In this document: positions 8,502 through 17,359 of the stretch, piece by piece | Position numbering within the stretch: position 1 is the first letter of the stretch | Layout: each line of letters opens with the position of its first letter | Origin: Thermoleophilia bacterium | GTDB taxonomy: Bacteria > Actinomycetota > Thermoleophilia > Solirubrobacterales > 70-9 | DNA: 64,000 nucleotides | Reading direction: 5' to 3' | NCBI GenBank assembly: GCA_016650125.1 | Contig: JAENWT010000003.1 | Location: 124,001 to 188,000 of the forward strand | Notes under the pieces: generated by a model | What the model saw: only the letters and a program-made list of their open reading frames with translations | What the model was told of the DNA's origin: nothing | Database searches by the model: none | Program-made: the position numbers and the translations under genes

Positions 8502-10031
8502 ATGAAGATCCTGATCTTTCACGGCTACCTGCTGCGCGGTACCGGCAGCAACATCTACAACGCGAATCTGGCTCAGGCCCTGGCCGGACTCGGGCACGAC
8601 GTCCATCTGCTCTGCCAGGACCGTGACGCCGAAAAGCTCGAATGGGTGTCCGCCATCGGGACCTGGGACGAGTCCGGCCTGGCCGTGGAGGGGCTGCGCG
8701 AACCGGCCGGGGACGGATCGGTAACGGTCTACCGGCCGCCGATCGGCACTCTGCTGCCGGTCTATGTCGAAGACCCGTACGAGGGGTTCGAGGCGCGGGC
8801 CTTCCCGCGGCTCAGCGACGATGAGATCGATCACTACATTGACGTGAACGTGTCGGCGGTCCGGGACGTGCTCGACCTGATCGGCGGCCATGACGCCGCC
8901 CTGGCCAACCACCTGATCATGGGTCCGGTGATCTTCGCCCGCGCCGGAGTCCGGCCGTACGCGGTGAAGAACCACGGCTCCGACCTCGAATACACGGTCA
9001 AGCCGTTTCCCCGGTTCGTGCCGTATGCCCGGGAGGGGCTCGAGCCGGCCGCGGCCGTCCTCGTCGGTTCGTTTCACACGGCAGCCAGTCTGTGGGAGGC
9101 GATCCCTGAACTTGACCTCGAAAGAAAGACCGGGATGGGCCCGCCCGGCGTCGACACCGAGGAGTTCCATTCGATTCCTCGGGACCAGGCGATCGGCCAG
9201 CTTCGGGATCTCGCGGAGGAGATAAAAGGGGGTCCGCCGTCACCCGTGTTCGGGCGGGACGAAGACGAAGCTGTTGCAGCGCTTACGGAATACGCGACGG
9301 CGACTGGCCCGCGGGTCGTCTTCGTCGGCAAGCTGATCGTCTCCAAGGGGGTGGACCTGCTGGCGGCCGCGTGGCCGGTGATCCACGCAATGAACCCCGG
9401 CGCCCGGCTGCTGCTGATCGGCTTCGGTGCCTACGAGGTCGGCCTGCGCGCCCTGGTCACGGCGATCGGCGAGGGCGACCTCGAGGCGATGGACCACATC
9501 GCCGCCGAGGGGCGCGGACTGGAGGGCGACGAGGCTTCCCGTCTCGAGTATCTCTCGGCGTTCCTCGAGAACCTGCCGCCGGATTACCGCGAGGCCGCGA
9601 TCAACTCGGCGGGCTCGGTTTCCTTTGCCGGCCGCCTCGAGCACGACGAGGTGGCGCGGGTGCTGCCGGCCTCCGACGCGATGGTCGTGCCCAGCACCTT
9701 CCCCGAGGCCTTCGGCATGGTCGCTGCGGAAGGGGCCGCCTGCGGTGTGCTGCCGGTCTGCGCCGAGCACTCGGGGCTGGCCGAAGTCACGATGACGCTC
9801 GGCACGGAAGTGCCGGCGGCGGCCGGGCTGACCGGGTTCCGCCTGGGCCCTGATTCGGTGACCGATCTGGCGGCGAAGGTCAACGGCTGGCTGGCGCTCG
9901 AACCCCCGGAGCGGGCCGAAATCGGCCGGGAGATCGCTGCCGTGGCCGACCGGAACTGGAGCTGGCGCGGCGTGGCGGCCGATGTGATTTCCGCTTCAGC
10001 GGGAGAAGTGAGACCGGCGTCCCCGTCCTGA
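8502..10031 (+). CDS. Glycosyltransferase family 4-like protein
   Basis: The 509-aa product has a GT-B architecture: an N-terminal Rossmann domain starting MKILIFHGYLLRGTGSNIYNANLAQAL, and a C-terminal donor domain with VVFVGKLIVSKGVDLLAAAW near residue 270, then VVPSTFPEAFGMVAAEGAACG, the E-x7-E retaining glycosyltransferase signature (about 395-415). It probably transfers a sugar from a nucleotide sugar. The acceptor is unknown, and no other sugar genes lie alongside. A strong hairpin overlaps its stop codon. Confidence 0.85.
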   Translation: MKILIFHGYLLRGTGSNIYNANLAQALAGLGHDVHLLCQDRDAEKLEWVSAIGTWDESGLAVEGLREPAGDGSVTVYRPPIGTLLPVYVEDPYEGFEARAFPRLSDDEIDHYIDVNVSAVRDVLDLIGGHDAALANHLIMGPVIFARAGVRPYAVKNHGSDLEYTVKPFPRFVPYAREGLEPAAAVLVGSFHTAASLWEAIPELDLERKTGMGPPGVDTEEFHSIPRDQAIGQLRDLAEEIKGGPPSPVFGRDEDEAVAALTEYATATGPRVVFVGKLIVSKGVDLLAAAWPVIHAMNPGARLLLIGFGAYEVGLRALVTAIGEGDLEAMDHIAAEGRGLEGDEASRLEYLSAFLENLPPDYREAAINSAGSVSFAGRLEHDEVARVLPASDAMVVPSTFPEAFGMVAAEGAACGVLPVCAEHSGLAEVTMTLGTEVPAAAGLTGFRLGPDSVTDLAAKVNGWLALEPPERAEIGREIAAVADRNWSWRGVAADVISASAGEVRPASPS

Positions 10032-10042
10032 GGACGGGGGCG
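10018..10042 (+). terminator. GC-rich hairpin over the stop codon of the glycosyltransferase gene
   Basis: CCCCGTCC at 10021-10028 pairs perfectly with GGACGGGG at 10032-10039, and the three-base loop is the TGA stop codon itself (10029-10031). Outer pairs extend the stem by about three more. No U-run follows, so this could be a Rho-type, pausing or stability element rather than a classic intrinsic terminator. Confidence 0.55.
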
Positions 10043-10107
10043 TGCTGTCCATAGGACGAGGGTCACAGAGCTTCCGACCGCCTCTTCAATAGAATCCCGG
10101 GCGCCCC

Positions 10108-10947
10108 ATGACCCGACTTCCGTATCTCAAACTGGTCCTCGCCACCCTTGCCTTCGGCACCGTCCTGAGCGTGGTCATGCTGATCCCGAACTGGTTCGGT
10201 GAGGAGGGCTCCACGGCGGCACCGGAGATCGACCGGCTCCTTGACGTCACGATCATCCTTTCTTCCTACATCTTCGCTGGTGTCTGCGTTGCCCTCGGAT
10301 ACGCCCTGATCAAGTGGAGAGTCAAGCCGGGCGACGAAAGCGACGGACTTCCGATTCACGGCAACACCAAGCTCGAAATCATCTGGACGATGATTCCGCT
10401 GGTAATCGTCCTGGGACTCGGCGCTTACAGCTGGATCGTGCTCGATGACATCGAAGCCAAGGACAACGACGCGCAGATCATCAACGTCTACTCGCAGCAG
10501 TTCGCCTGGACCTTCGGTTACCCGGAGGAGGGCAACAAGTGGTCCGAAGGCGAACTCCACGTGCCGGTCGACCGCCAGGCCATCTTCAAACTCAACGCGC
10601 AGGACGTCCTCCACTCATTCTGGGTCCCTGAATGGCGGATCAAGAAGGACAACGTGCCCGGGATCACGACCGAAGCGGTCGTCACCCCGGACAAGATCGG
10701 CCACTACCAGATCGTCTGCACCGAGCTTTGCGGCTTCGGCCACGCAACCATGCGGGCCCTCGTCGTGGTCGAGAGCGAGGCGGATTTCGCCAAGTGGGTC
10801 AAGGGGCTCAGCCAGGAAGTTCCGCAGACGCTCGAGCTCACCGCCGACCAGGCGCTCAAAGTCGAGCAGGAGGCGCAGGCCAAAGAGGGCGGCATCGGTG
10901 GCAGCGGCGTTGACGAAACCGGGAAGGACAACGTCGATCAGTCATGA
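10108..10947 (+). CDS. ctaC: Cytochrome c oxidase subunit II
   Basis: The 279-aa protein carries the CuA centre that takes electrons from cytochrome c. Two N-terminal membrane helices (about 8-30 and 45-68) are followed by a cupredoxin domain. The full CuA ligand set is present: His in DVLHSFWVPEW, then CTELCGFGHATM (two Cys, bridging Glu, His, Met). The aromatic electron-entry segment FAWTFGYP is also present. It is the first gene of the + strand oxidase operon, 13 bases before ctaD. It contrasts with the ligand-less paralogue at 20536-21405. Confidence 0.96.
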   Translation: MTRLPYLKLVLATLAFGTVLSVVMLIPNWFGEEGSTAAPEIDRLLDVTIILSSYIFAGVCVALGYALIKWRVKPGDESDGLPIHGNTKLEIIWTMIPLVIVLGLGAYSWIVLDDIEAKDNDAQIINVYSQQFAWTFGYPEEGNKWSEGELHVPVDRQAIFKLNAQDVLHSFWVPEWRIKKDNVPGITTEAVVTPDKIGHYQIVCTELCGFGHATMRALVVVESEADFAKWVKGLSQEVPQTLELTADQALKVEQEAQAKEGGIGGSGVDETGKDNVDQS

Positions 10948-10960
10948 TGAGGATTAGCTA

Positions 10961-12871
10961 ATGGCCATGGCAATCAGACAACCCGGCTGGTACCGCGGTG
11001 CGATCGGCACCCTCCTCGGAGCGGCCTTCGGATTCTTCCTGGTGATCGGTCTGCGGGCCCTCATGGGCCTCGACATCTACCAGACCGAACAGACCGGTTA
11101 CCCGCACATCGTGGTGCCGCTGATCACCGCTCCGTTCGGCTTCCTCTTTGGTCTCGGGGCCTTCGACTACTGGTTCCGCTGGGCGGCCGGCAAGCCGACC
11201 ATTCCCGAGGACCACTCGGGTCACGGCGCCACGAAGTGGCAGGACTACTTCAAGTTCAACACCGACCACAAGGTCATCGGCACCCAGTACGTCGTGACCA
11301 CGATGTTCTTCTTCCTGATCGGCGGCCTGCTGGCCCTGATGATGCGGGCCGAACTGGCTCAGCCGGGCAGCCAGATCGTCGCCGCCAACACGTTCAACGG
11401 CCTGTTCTCGACCCACGCCGTGATCATGATCTTCCTGTTCGTCATCCCGGTCTTCGCCGGACTGGCCAACTACGTGCTGCCGCTGATGATCGGCGCGCCG
11501 GACATGGCCTTCCCGAGGCTGAACGCGCTCAGCTTCTGGCTGCTGCCGATCGCCGGCGTCATCTTCATCAGCAGCTTCCTGGCGCCGGGTGGTGCTTTCG
11601 ACGCCGGCTGGACCGGTTACGCGCCGTTATCCACGGGCGCCCCCCTCGGGCAATCGTTCTTCAACATCGGCGTGCAGTTCGCCGGTGCGTCGTCGATCGC
11701 GACGGCGCTCAACTTCCTGGTAACGATCATCACCATGCGTGCGCCCGGAATGAACCTCTGGCGCATGCCGTTGCTGGTCTGGGCCAACATGTCGACTTCG
11801 CTCCTGGTCGTCGGTGCCACCCCGTTCATCGCCGGCGCCCAGTTCATGGTGCTCTTGGACCGGGTCCTCGGCATGAACTTCTTCGAGTTCCTCGAGGGGG
11901 GTGATGTCCTCAGCTACCAGCACATCTTCTGGTTCTACTCTCACCCTGCGGTCTACATCATGATGTTACCCGGGTTCGGAATCGTCTCCGAGATCATTTC
12001 GACCCATGCCCGAAAGCCGGTATTCGGCTATCGATTGATGGCGCTCGCGCTGATCGGGATCGTCGTCCTCAGTTACTCGGTCTGGGCTCATCACATGTTC
12101 GTGGCCGGCATGTTCGACTGGCTGCGCGTGCCGATCATGATCACGACCATGCTGATCGCGGTGCCGACCGGCATCAAGATCTTCTCCTGGCTGGGCACGC
12201 TGTTCTACGGCAAGATCCACGTCTATTCGACGGCAATGCTCTTCGCGCTGGCTTTCATCGTGACTTTCACAATCGGCGGCATCAGTGGCGTCATGCTCGG
12301 CATGATCCCGATCGACATACACGTGTCGGACACGTACTTCATCGTCGCGCACATCCACTTCGTGCTCTTCGGCGGATCGGTCTTCACGATCTTCGCCGGG
12401 ATCTATCACTGGTTCCCGAAGATGACCGGACGGATGTATGACGAGAAGCTCGGCCGCGTCCATTTCTGGGGCACGGTCATCGGCACCTGGGGTACCTTCG
12501 TGCCGATGCACTGGATCGGCATGGACGGCATGCCGCGACGTGTCGCCGACTACGCCAGCCAGTACGGCGACTGGAACCTCTTCATCTCGGTCTTCGCCTT
12601 CATCCTCGGCTCGGTCCAGCTCGTCTTCTTCTACAACATGATCGTCAGCTGGCGGTTCGGCCCGAAGGCCGGCGACAACCCCTGGCGCTCGAACACGATC
12701 GAGTGGCAGGTCAGTTCGCCGCCGCCGGTCTTCAACTTCGACGAGATCCCGCGTGTGGTCGGCGGTCCTTACGAGTTCGGCACCCCCGGTGCGCGCCACG
12801 CAATCATGGGTGGCGAGACACCAGCCGACATCCCGGAGCCGAAACCGACCACAGTGACCGCACCTTCATGA
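10961..12871 (+). CDS. ctaD: Cytochrome c oxidase subunit I, A2-like
   Basis: This 636-aa protein is the catalytic heme-copper subunit. All ligands are visible: heme a His in LFSTHAVIMIFLF, CuB His and cross-linked Tyr in WFYSHPAVYIMM, the CuB His pair in VWAHHMFVAGM, and the heme a3/heme a pair in VAHIHFVLFGG. D-channel Asp is in IGAPDMAFPR and K-channel Lys in PTGIKIFSW. The YSHPAVY form lacks the helix VI Glu and has Tyr-Ser instead, which is characteristic of A2-type oxidases. Its stop overlaps the next gene (ATGA). Confidence 0.97.
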   Translation: MAMAIRQPGWYRGAIGTLLGAAFGFFLVIGLRALMGLDIYQTEQTGYPHIVVPLITAPFGFLFGLGAFDYWFRWAAGKPTIPEDHSGHGATKWQDYFKFNTDHKVIGTQYVVTTMFFFLIGGLLALMMRAELAQPGSQIVAANTFNGLFSTHAVIMIFLFVIPVFAGLANYVLPLMIGAPDMAFPRLNALSFWLLPIAGVIFISSFLAPGGAFDAGWTGYAPLSTGAPLGQSFFNIGVQFAGASSIATALNFLVTIITMRAPGMNLWRMPLLVWANMSTSLLVVGATPFIAGAQFMVLLDRVLGMNFFEFLEGGDVLSYQHIFWFYSHPAVYIMMLPGFGIVSEIISTHARKPVFGYRLMALALIGIVVLSYSVWAHHMFVAGMFDWLRVPIMITTMLIAVPTGIKIFSWLGTLFYGKIHVYSTAMLFALAFIVTFTIGGISGVMLGMIPIDIHVSDTYFIVAHIHFVLFGGSVFTIFAGIYHWFPKMTGRMYDEKLGRVHFWGTVIGTWGTFVPMHWIGMDGMPRRVADYASQYGDWNLFISVFAFILGSVQLVFFYNMIVSWRFGPKAGDNPWRSNTIEWQVSSPPPVFNFDEIPRVVGGPYEFGTPGARHAIMGGETPADIPEPKPTTVTAPS

Positions 12872-13791
12872 AACCGCTGGTCCTATTCCTGAACGAGGTT
12901 GCCGGTGGGCGAAAGCTGCTCAAGGCTACGCTGGAGCGGGCCGATGAGGCGTCCTACGTGGTCGTTGTCGCGCCCCAGAACCAGCCGACCGCAGGTCAGC
13001 TCTTCAGCCCTGAAGAGGCGAATGAGGCTGCGCGCACCCGGGTCGACGTGACCCTGGCCGTGCTCGACGAATTCGGCATCGACGCCGTCGGTGAGGTTCT
13101 CGACCCCGCTTCCGATCTGGCCCTGGGCGACGCGATCCGCAGCCACCGTCCTTCCGAAGTCCTGCTTTCCTGCCTCTACGACAGTCGCTTCGGCCTCACC
13201 CGCCGGGCGCTGGAGGAGTGGGCCGAGCTCACGTTCGAGCCCGATACCAAGATCACGCACATCCCGGTGCGGATCGAGGACGACTCGATCAGCCAGGAAG
13301 TGACGCACACCCTGGTGGTCGCCAACCAGACGCTTTCCAGCCCCGATCTTGCTGAACGCCTGATCGATCGTTCGAAGGAGCGCCCACACCGCTTCACGAT
13401 CATCGCTCCGGAAACCGATGGCGTGCCGATGAACAAGGTCGCTCGTGACCTCGCCGGCTTGATGTCCGCGCTCTACCGAGAGGACATCGACGCCACCGGC
13501 CAGCCGATGAGCCCCGATCCTTTCACTTCGATCCAGGACTCGATTGCTCACTACCGGGTCGACGATGTACTGATCTCGACCCTCAGCGGCGAGCAGTCCC
13601 GTTGGCTGGAACAAGATTTGGTCGGCCGTGTCCGCGAGGTCACCGACAAGCCGGTCGCCCACCACGAGGCCGGGCGCTCGCCCGAAACCGTGGCCACCGT
13701 GGTCGCCGAAGGCGAGCCTGTTGAAGCCCAATCGAGCGATGCGGAATCCGGCGATACCCAGCCCGCAGACACCGGGAAAGACGAGGCCTGA
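12868..13791 (+). CDS. Tandem Usp-like protein inside the oxidase operon
   Basis: The product has about 307 aa and two consecutive alpha/beta units: residues 1-140 (start MKPLVLFLNEVAGGRKLL) and about 145-270 (VTHTLVVANQTLSSPDLAE onward). Each has the strand-helix pattern of universal stress/HUP-type Rossmann domains, though the ATP-binding Gly motif is not clear. An acidic tail of about 35 residues ends the protein. It overlaps ctaD by four bases and ends three bases before ctaE, so it is made with the oxidase. The fold call is tentative and function unknown. Confidence 0.75.
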   Translation: MKPLVLFLNEVAGGRKLLKATLERADEASYVVVVAPQNQPTAGQLFSPEEANEAARTRVDVTLAVLDEFGIDAVGEVLDPASDLALGDAIRSHRPSEVLLSCLYDSRFGLTRRALEEWAELTFEPDTKITHIPVRIEDDSISQEVTHTLVVANQTLSSPDLAERLIDRSKERPHRFTIIAPETDGVPMNKVARDLAGLMSALYREDIDATGQPMSPDPFTSIQDSIAHYRVDDVLISTLSGEQSRWLEQDLVGRVREVTDKPVAHHEAGRSPETVATVVAEGEPVEAQSSDAESGDTQPADTGKDEA

Positions 13792-13794
13792 GAG

Positions 13795-14427
13795 ATGGAA
13801 AGCGCCTCAGTCGCACTCGGCCACGGCCACGCTGAAGACGATCATCACCACGGACCGCCCGAGGCCAATCAGAGCGCCCGGATTGATCGCTCGGTCCTCG
13901 GCATTCTGCTGTTCATCCTTTCCGAGGTCATGCTGTTCGGCGCGTTCTTCGCCGCCTACTTCTTCCTCCGGGTCGTGGTCAGCCCCGATACCTGGCCGCC
14001 GGTCGGCGTTGAACTCCCGGTCCTCGTTGCCGGCATCAATACCGTGGTGCTGGTCTCTTCCAGTTTCGCGGTCCATTACGCGCTCGAAGCGATCAAGCAC
14101 GACAACCACCGCGGCCTGAAGCTCGGCCTCGGCATCACCTGGCTGCTCGGCGCGACCTTCCTCTTCATCCAGATCAACGAATACATCCACATCGGCTTCT
14201 CGCCGCGTGACGGTGCCTTCGGCACGATCTTCTTCAGCCTCACCGGCCTGCATGGTGCCCACGTGTTCATCGGGCTGCTGCTGCTGACCTTCGCCAACAT
14301 CCGCGCCTGGCGGGGTCACTTCGGACCGGAACAGAAGGACCACCTGGGTGTCGAAGTGCCGGGGATCTACTGGCACTTCGTCGACATCATGTGGATCATC
14401 GTGTTCCTGGCCGTCTACATCATCTAG
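13795..14427 (+). CDS. ctaE: Cytochrome c oxidase subunit III
   Basis: The 210-aa protein is the short five-helix form of subunit III, which stabilises subunit I and its proton uptake. After a His-rich N-terminus (HGHAEDDHHH), helices begin near residue 30. Family motifs are SEVMLFGAFFAAYF, LTGLHGAHVFIGL and the terminal WHFVDIMWIIVFLAVYI, including the Glu and His residues typical of CoxIII. It completes the ctaC-ctaD-Usp-ctaE operon. Confidence 0.96.
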   Translation: MESASVALGHGHAEDDHHHGPPEANQSARIDRSVLGILLFILSEVMLFGAFFAAYFFLRVVVSPDTWPPVGVELPVLVAGINTVVLVSSSFAVHYALEAIKHDNHRGLKLGLGITWLLGATFLFIQINEYIHIGFSPRDGAFGTIFFSLTGLHGAHVFIGLLLLTFANIRAWRGHFGPEQKDHLGVEVPGIYWHFVDIMWIIVFLAVYII

Positions 14428-14452
14428 TCCCGCCGGGAATAGACTCGGCTTC

Positions 14453-14698
14453 GTGGGCAATCCGCTTACATCTGAAGGTGCTGCTTTCCGCTGGTTCCTT
14501 GTGGTGCTGATCGCCGCGGTCTCGGTCGGGATCGTTGCCAAGGTGTTCGGATCGACGCCCGCGATCTTCTACGGGATGGCCCTGATCGCCATCGTCTCGG
14601 TGGTCATCGCCAAAGGAATGGCCCACCTGCTCGGCAACCCGGAGAACGACGAGCCTCCGGCGGATGAAGATCCGCCTGCGGGAGCCCCACCGGCCTAG
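14453..14698 (+). CDS. Small two-helix membrane protein
   Basis: The 81-aa protein starts at GTG 14453, 25 bases after ctaE. It has two membrane helices (FRWFLVVLIAAVSVGIVAKVF and AIFYGMALIAIVSVVIAKGM) and a Pro/Glu/Asp-rich tail. Position as the last gene of the oxidase operon suggests an accessory oxidase subunit, but no family is recognised. A large inverted repeat follows its stop codon. Confidence 0.7.
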   Translation: MGNPLTSEGAAFRWFLVVLIAAVSVGIVAKVFGSTPAIFYGMALIAIVSVVIAKGMAHLLGNPENDEPPADEDPPAGAPPA

Positions 14699-14705
14699 CG
14701 CGAAG

Positions 14706-14746
14706 GATGTGCGATCGGTGTCGTATATCGACACCAAACGCACATC
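14706..14746. terminator. Nested inverted repeat between convergent genes
   Basis: GATGTGCG (14706-14713) pairs with CGCACATC (14739-14746), and inside it GGTGTCG (14717-14723) pairs with CGACACC (14729-14735). The result is a long two-part stem with a TATAT loop. It fills the gap between the convergent ends of the membrane-protein gene and ctaA and reaches the ctaA stop codon. A bidirectional terminator is the simplest reading. Confidence 0.65.
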
Positions 14747-15671
14747 ATTCGTCGGGAGCTGATCGTCGGGTCCGGGCTTCGAGCTGGCCGGCGGCGGCGA
14801 CCGACCAGAGGATCGAGACCCAGGTGAGCGTCGCCACGGCGACGTGGACCCAGACCAGGGCCGCAGGCAGTTCAAGCAGCCACTGGGTGATGCCGATCGT
14901 GATCTGGAGGCAGATCAGGCCGAAGGCGACGGTGAGCGGCTTGATCGCGCGGCGGTCGCCGCCCTGGCGCCGGAGGATGAAGATCACGGCGAGCACCGAG
15001 AGAGCGAAGAGCACCGCCATCGTCGCGTGACGCTGGGCGATCCACTCGAGGGTGTCCTTGCCCTGGAACTCGAAACGGTGGACCAGCTCTTCGTTGTGGT
15101 CGCCGGGGTGGGGGCCCGAGGCCGTGGTGATCGTGCCGAGGAAGATGGTGAACTGGCCGATCGGGATCAGGCAGCGTGTGGCCCAGACCCCGAGCCGGTC
15201 GGTCGAGAAGCGACGCTCGCCGACTTCATACCGGGAGCACCAGAAGAGGGCGAAGGCGGCATCGATCAGGATCATCGAGAGCAGGAAGTGGCCGATCACC
15301 AGCTCCGGCGGCAGGTGGTACTCGACCACGAAGGCGCCCAGTACCGCCTGGCCGATCACCCCGAGCGGCAGCAGCCCGCCGAAGAGGGCCAGGTGCCAGC
15401 GGTAGGGCCGGCGGACAAAGGCGAGCAGCGAGGCGGCGATCACGGCGATTCCGACGAAGCCGGTGAGCACGCGGTTGCCGTATTCGATCACCGCGTTGAG
15501 CTGGGCGGGGGCGACGTAGCCGCCGTAACACTTGGGCCAGTCGGGGCAGCCGAGGCCGGAAGCGGAGAGCCGCACGGCCGAGCCGGTGAGGACGATCAGG
15601 ATCAGCGCGACCAGCGCGATCATCGTCACCTGGGCGTAGCGTTCGGGGGATATCTGGACGCGTTTCAGCAT
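14745..15671 (-). CDS. ctaA: Heme A synthase (COX15/CtaA family)
   Basis: The 308-aa membrane protein oxidises the C8 methyl of heme O to make heme A for the oxidase. Features are the first-loop Cys pair in SGLGCPDWPKCYGG, EYGNRVLTG (helix II Glu/His region), VIGHFLLSM, a large loop with GPHPGDH, and C-terminal heme-binding segments AQRHATMAV and VWVHVAVATL. Eight hydrophobic helices can be counted. It is convergent with the oxidase operon and lies about 50 bases downstream of the dihaem cytochrome gene. Confidence 0.93.
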   Translation of the reverse strand: MLKRVQISPERYAQVTMIALVALILIVLTGSAVRLSASGLGCPDWPKCYGGYVAPAQLNAVIEYGNRVLTGFVGIAVIAASLLAFVRRPYRWHLALFGGLLPLGVIGQAVLGAFVVEYHLPPELVIGHFLLSMILIDAAFALFWCSRYEVGERRFSTDRLGVWATRCLIPIGQFTIFLGTITTASGPHPGDHNEELVHRFEFQGKDTLEWIAQRHATMAVLFALSVLAVIFILRRQGGDRRAIKPLTVAFGLICLQITIGITQWLLELPAALVWVHVAVATLTWVSILWSVAAAGQLEARTRRSAPDE

Positions 15672-15718
15672 TGGCCCGGAATCCTTTTAGTGTCGGCGCC
15701 GGGAGGCGCGGGACTGGT

Positions 15719-16429
15719 TCAGCTCTTGGCGCCGTCGGCCGCGGTTGACGACATCAGGAACTGGATGAGCTGCTCGAGCTGGTCCGGCGGGATCGTGTCG
15801 AAGCCGGGCATGACCGCGTTCTCGTAGCCCGGGGCTTTGGTCTTTTGGGGGTCGAGGATCGCTTCCTCGATCTCGGCCTTGCTCATCCCGGGAATCACTT
15901 CGTCGAGGTTGGGTCCGACCACGCCGGCCGACTGCGCCGCGGCCAGGACATGACAGCTGCCACAGCCGTTGTTGGCGAAGACCTGGGCGCCAGAACCTTC
16001 GCCGGGCGCCTTGGGAGGTGCGGCTCCGGGCACGCCGGCGTAACGGGCGATGTAGGCGGCGACGTCATCGAGGTCGTTGCCTTCGACCAGGCCGGCCGGC
16101 ATCGAGACCCCGGGGAAGTTCGCTTCGGACGGCCGCGGATCTTCGACCTGGGCCTCTACGACGCCGCGGATCGTGTCTTCGTCCATGCCGACTTCGCGCA
16201 TCGCGGCGAACGCTGCGTCGAGGTCCGGGCCCTGCTGGCCGACGCTGGCGGCGGCGGCCATCTTGTGGCAGGTACCGCACTTGGCGTTGAAGAGCTGGCG
16301 GCCGCGGTCCTGGAAGTCACCGTTGATCGGCGCTGAATCAGAGGTTCCGCAGCCGGCGAGCACGATCATCGCCAGACCGGCCGTGGCCAGGAGCAGGCTG
16401 ATCTTGGACTTGAGCTTGGTGGCAGGCAT
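15719..16429 (-). CDS. Dihaem cytochrome c lipoprotein
   Basis: The 236-aa product has a lipoprotein signal (IVLAGCGTS, lipid Cys near 27) followed by two cytochrome c domains. Domain 1 has CGTCH with the likely axial Met in VSMPAG; domain 2 has CGSCH with the Met in AVMPGF. It is probably anchored on the outer face and donates electrons to the CuA site of the + strand CtaC. It is transcribed before ctaA. The CxxCH spacing implies covalent haem attachment. Confidence 0.9.
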   Translation of the reverse strand: MPATKLKSKISLLLATAGLAMIVLAGCGTSDSAPINGDFQDRGRQLFNAKCGTCHKMAAAASVGQQGPDLDAAFAAMREVGMDEDTIRGVVEAQVEDPRPSEANFPGVSMPAGLVEGNDLDDVAAYIARYAGVPGAAPPKAPGEGSGAQVFANNGCGSCHVLAAAQSAGVVGPNLDEVIPGMSKAEIEEAILDPQKTKAPGYENAVMPGFDTIPPDQLEQLIQFLMSSTAADGAKS

Positions 16430-16546
16430 AAAGGAAGGCGAAGCTTGGCCATTCTATATATCGCGGCGGCTTCCACGGGCTGCGATGATCAGTTAAGCTG
16501 GCAACGATCGTCACAAGCAGACAGAGAACTTCAGAGAGGGACTAAA

Positions 16547-16945
16547 TTGCAGGTCAGCGTCGGGATGTCAGAAGTGGTTCTCCGGGTCGGTCCGAGTCAC
16601 ACGCTCCGCGAAGCGGCGACGAAGATGACCGAACAGGGGATCGGAGCGGCGATCGTCGAAGACGAGAACTGGCCGGTTCCGCGGATCCTCACGGAGCGGG
16701 ACATCCTCAAGGCGATCGGCACCGGGCGCGATCCCGACGTCGAACTGGTCAGCGATCACATGAGCGAGAGCGTGATCACGGCGGGACCCGAGTGGAGCAT
16801 GGAGCGCGCGGCGACGGAGATGTCGCGCCGGAAGATCCGCCACCTGGCGATCTACAAGGACGGAGAACTCATCGGCGTCCTCTCAATGCGAGACATCATG
16901 CGCGTCTGGACCGCGGAAGGCGCCACAGCCCAAAGGCCTGAGTGA
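16547..16945 (+). CDS. Two-CBS-domain protein
   Basis: About 132 aa from TTG 16547, chosen because AGAGAGGG (16533-16540) is a good ribosome site six bases upstream, and because the family usually begins with a strand equivalent to MQVSVGMSEVVLRVGPSHTLREAATKM. The second CBS starts near residue 64 (VSDHMSESVITAGPEW) and ends HLAIYKDGELIGVLSMRDIMR. An ATG at 16565 is the alternative start. It is a probable adenosine-nucleotide sensor. It is divergent from the cytochrome c gene, 117 bases apart. Confidence 0.85.
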   Translation: MQVSVGMSEVVLRVGPSHTLREAATKMTEQGIGAAIVEDENWPVPRILTERDILKAIGTGRDPDVELVSDHMSESVITAGPEWSMERAATEMSRRKIRHLAIYKDGELIGVLSMRDIMRVWTAEGATAQRPE

Positions 16946-17156
16946 CCTGAGGCGGCGGTGGCGACCTGAGGCAGCGGGCGGCCCTCAGGAACGACCTGAG
17001 CTCGCCTGGGCTTCGTCGACACTCGCTCGGCTTGCTCATTGACGGAAGTCAAATCGCTTCGCCGGCTCGTTTACTCCTCGCCAGCCACGCTTAGGACGTC
17101 CCTGTGCACCACCCACTTACGAACCGTGAAAAAGCCGAGTCGTGGGTGCCTTATGG

Positions 17157-17207
17157 CGGCGAGACCACGAAAGTCCCCGATAATCCCGGACTTTCGTGGT
17201 CTCGCCG
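17157..17207. repeat. Perfect 20-bp inverted repeat, 11-base loop
   Basis: CGGCGAGACCACGAAAGTCC at 17157-17176 is the exact reverse complement of 17188-17207. The loop is 11 bases and no U-run follows on either strand. It lies in a convergent gap, so it may terminate both transcripts, but the arm length is unusual for a simple terminator. Confidence 0.8.
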
Positions 17208-17230
17208 GTCTGTCCCTTAGCCGGAGCTTC

Positions 17231-17279
17231 GAAGTGACCGGGATCGAGGCCATCTCACGGCCCTTATCGAGGTCACTTC
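17231..17279. repeat. 9-bp inverted repeat (GAAGTGACC)
   Basis: GAAGTGACC at 17231-17239 is complementary to GGTCACTTC at 17271-17279, and a GGCC/GGCC pairing inside could extend it. It forms the second stem of the structured convergent region. Confidence 0.55.
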
Positions 17280-17359
17280 CCGGAAAGTCGGCCAAAAGCC
17301 GTGACGGATACGCGGGCTGACCACGTACCGCTGACTTGTAGGCAATCCACTTCTCTAAA

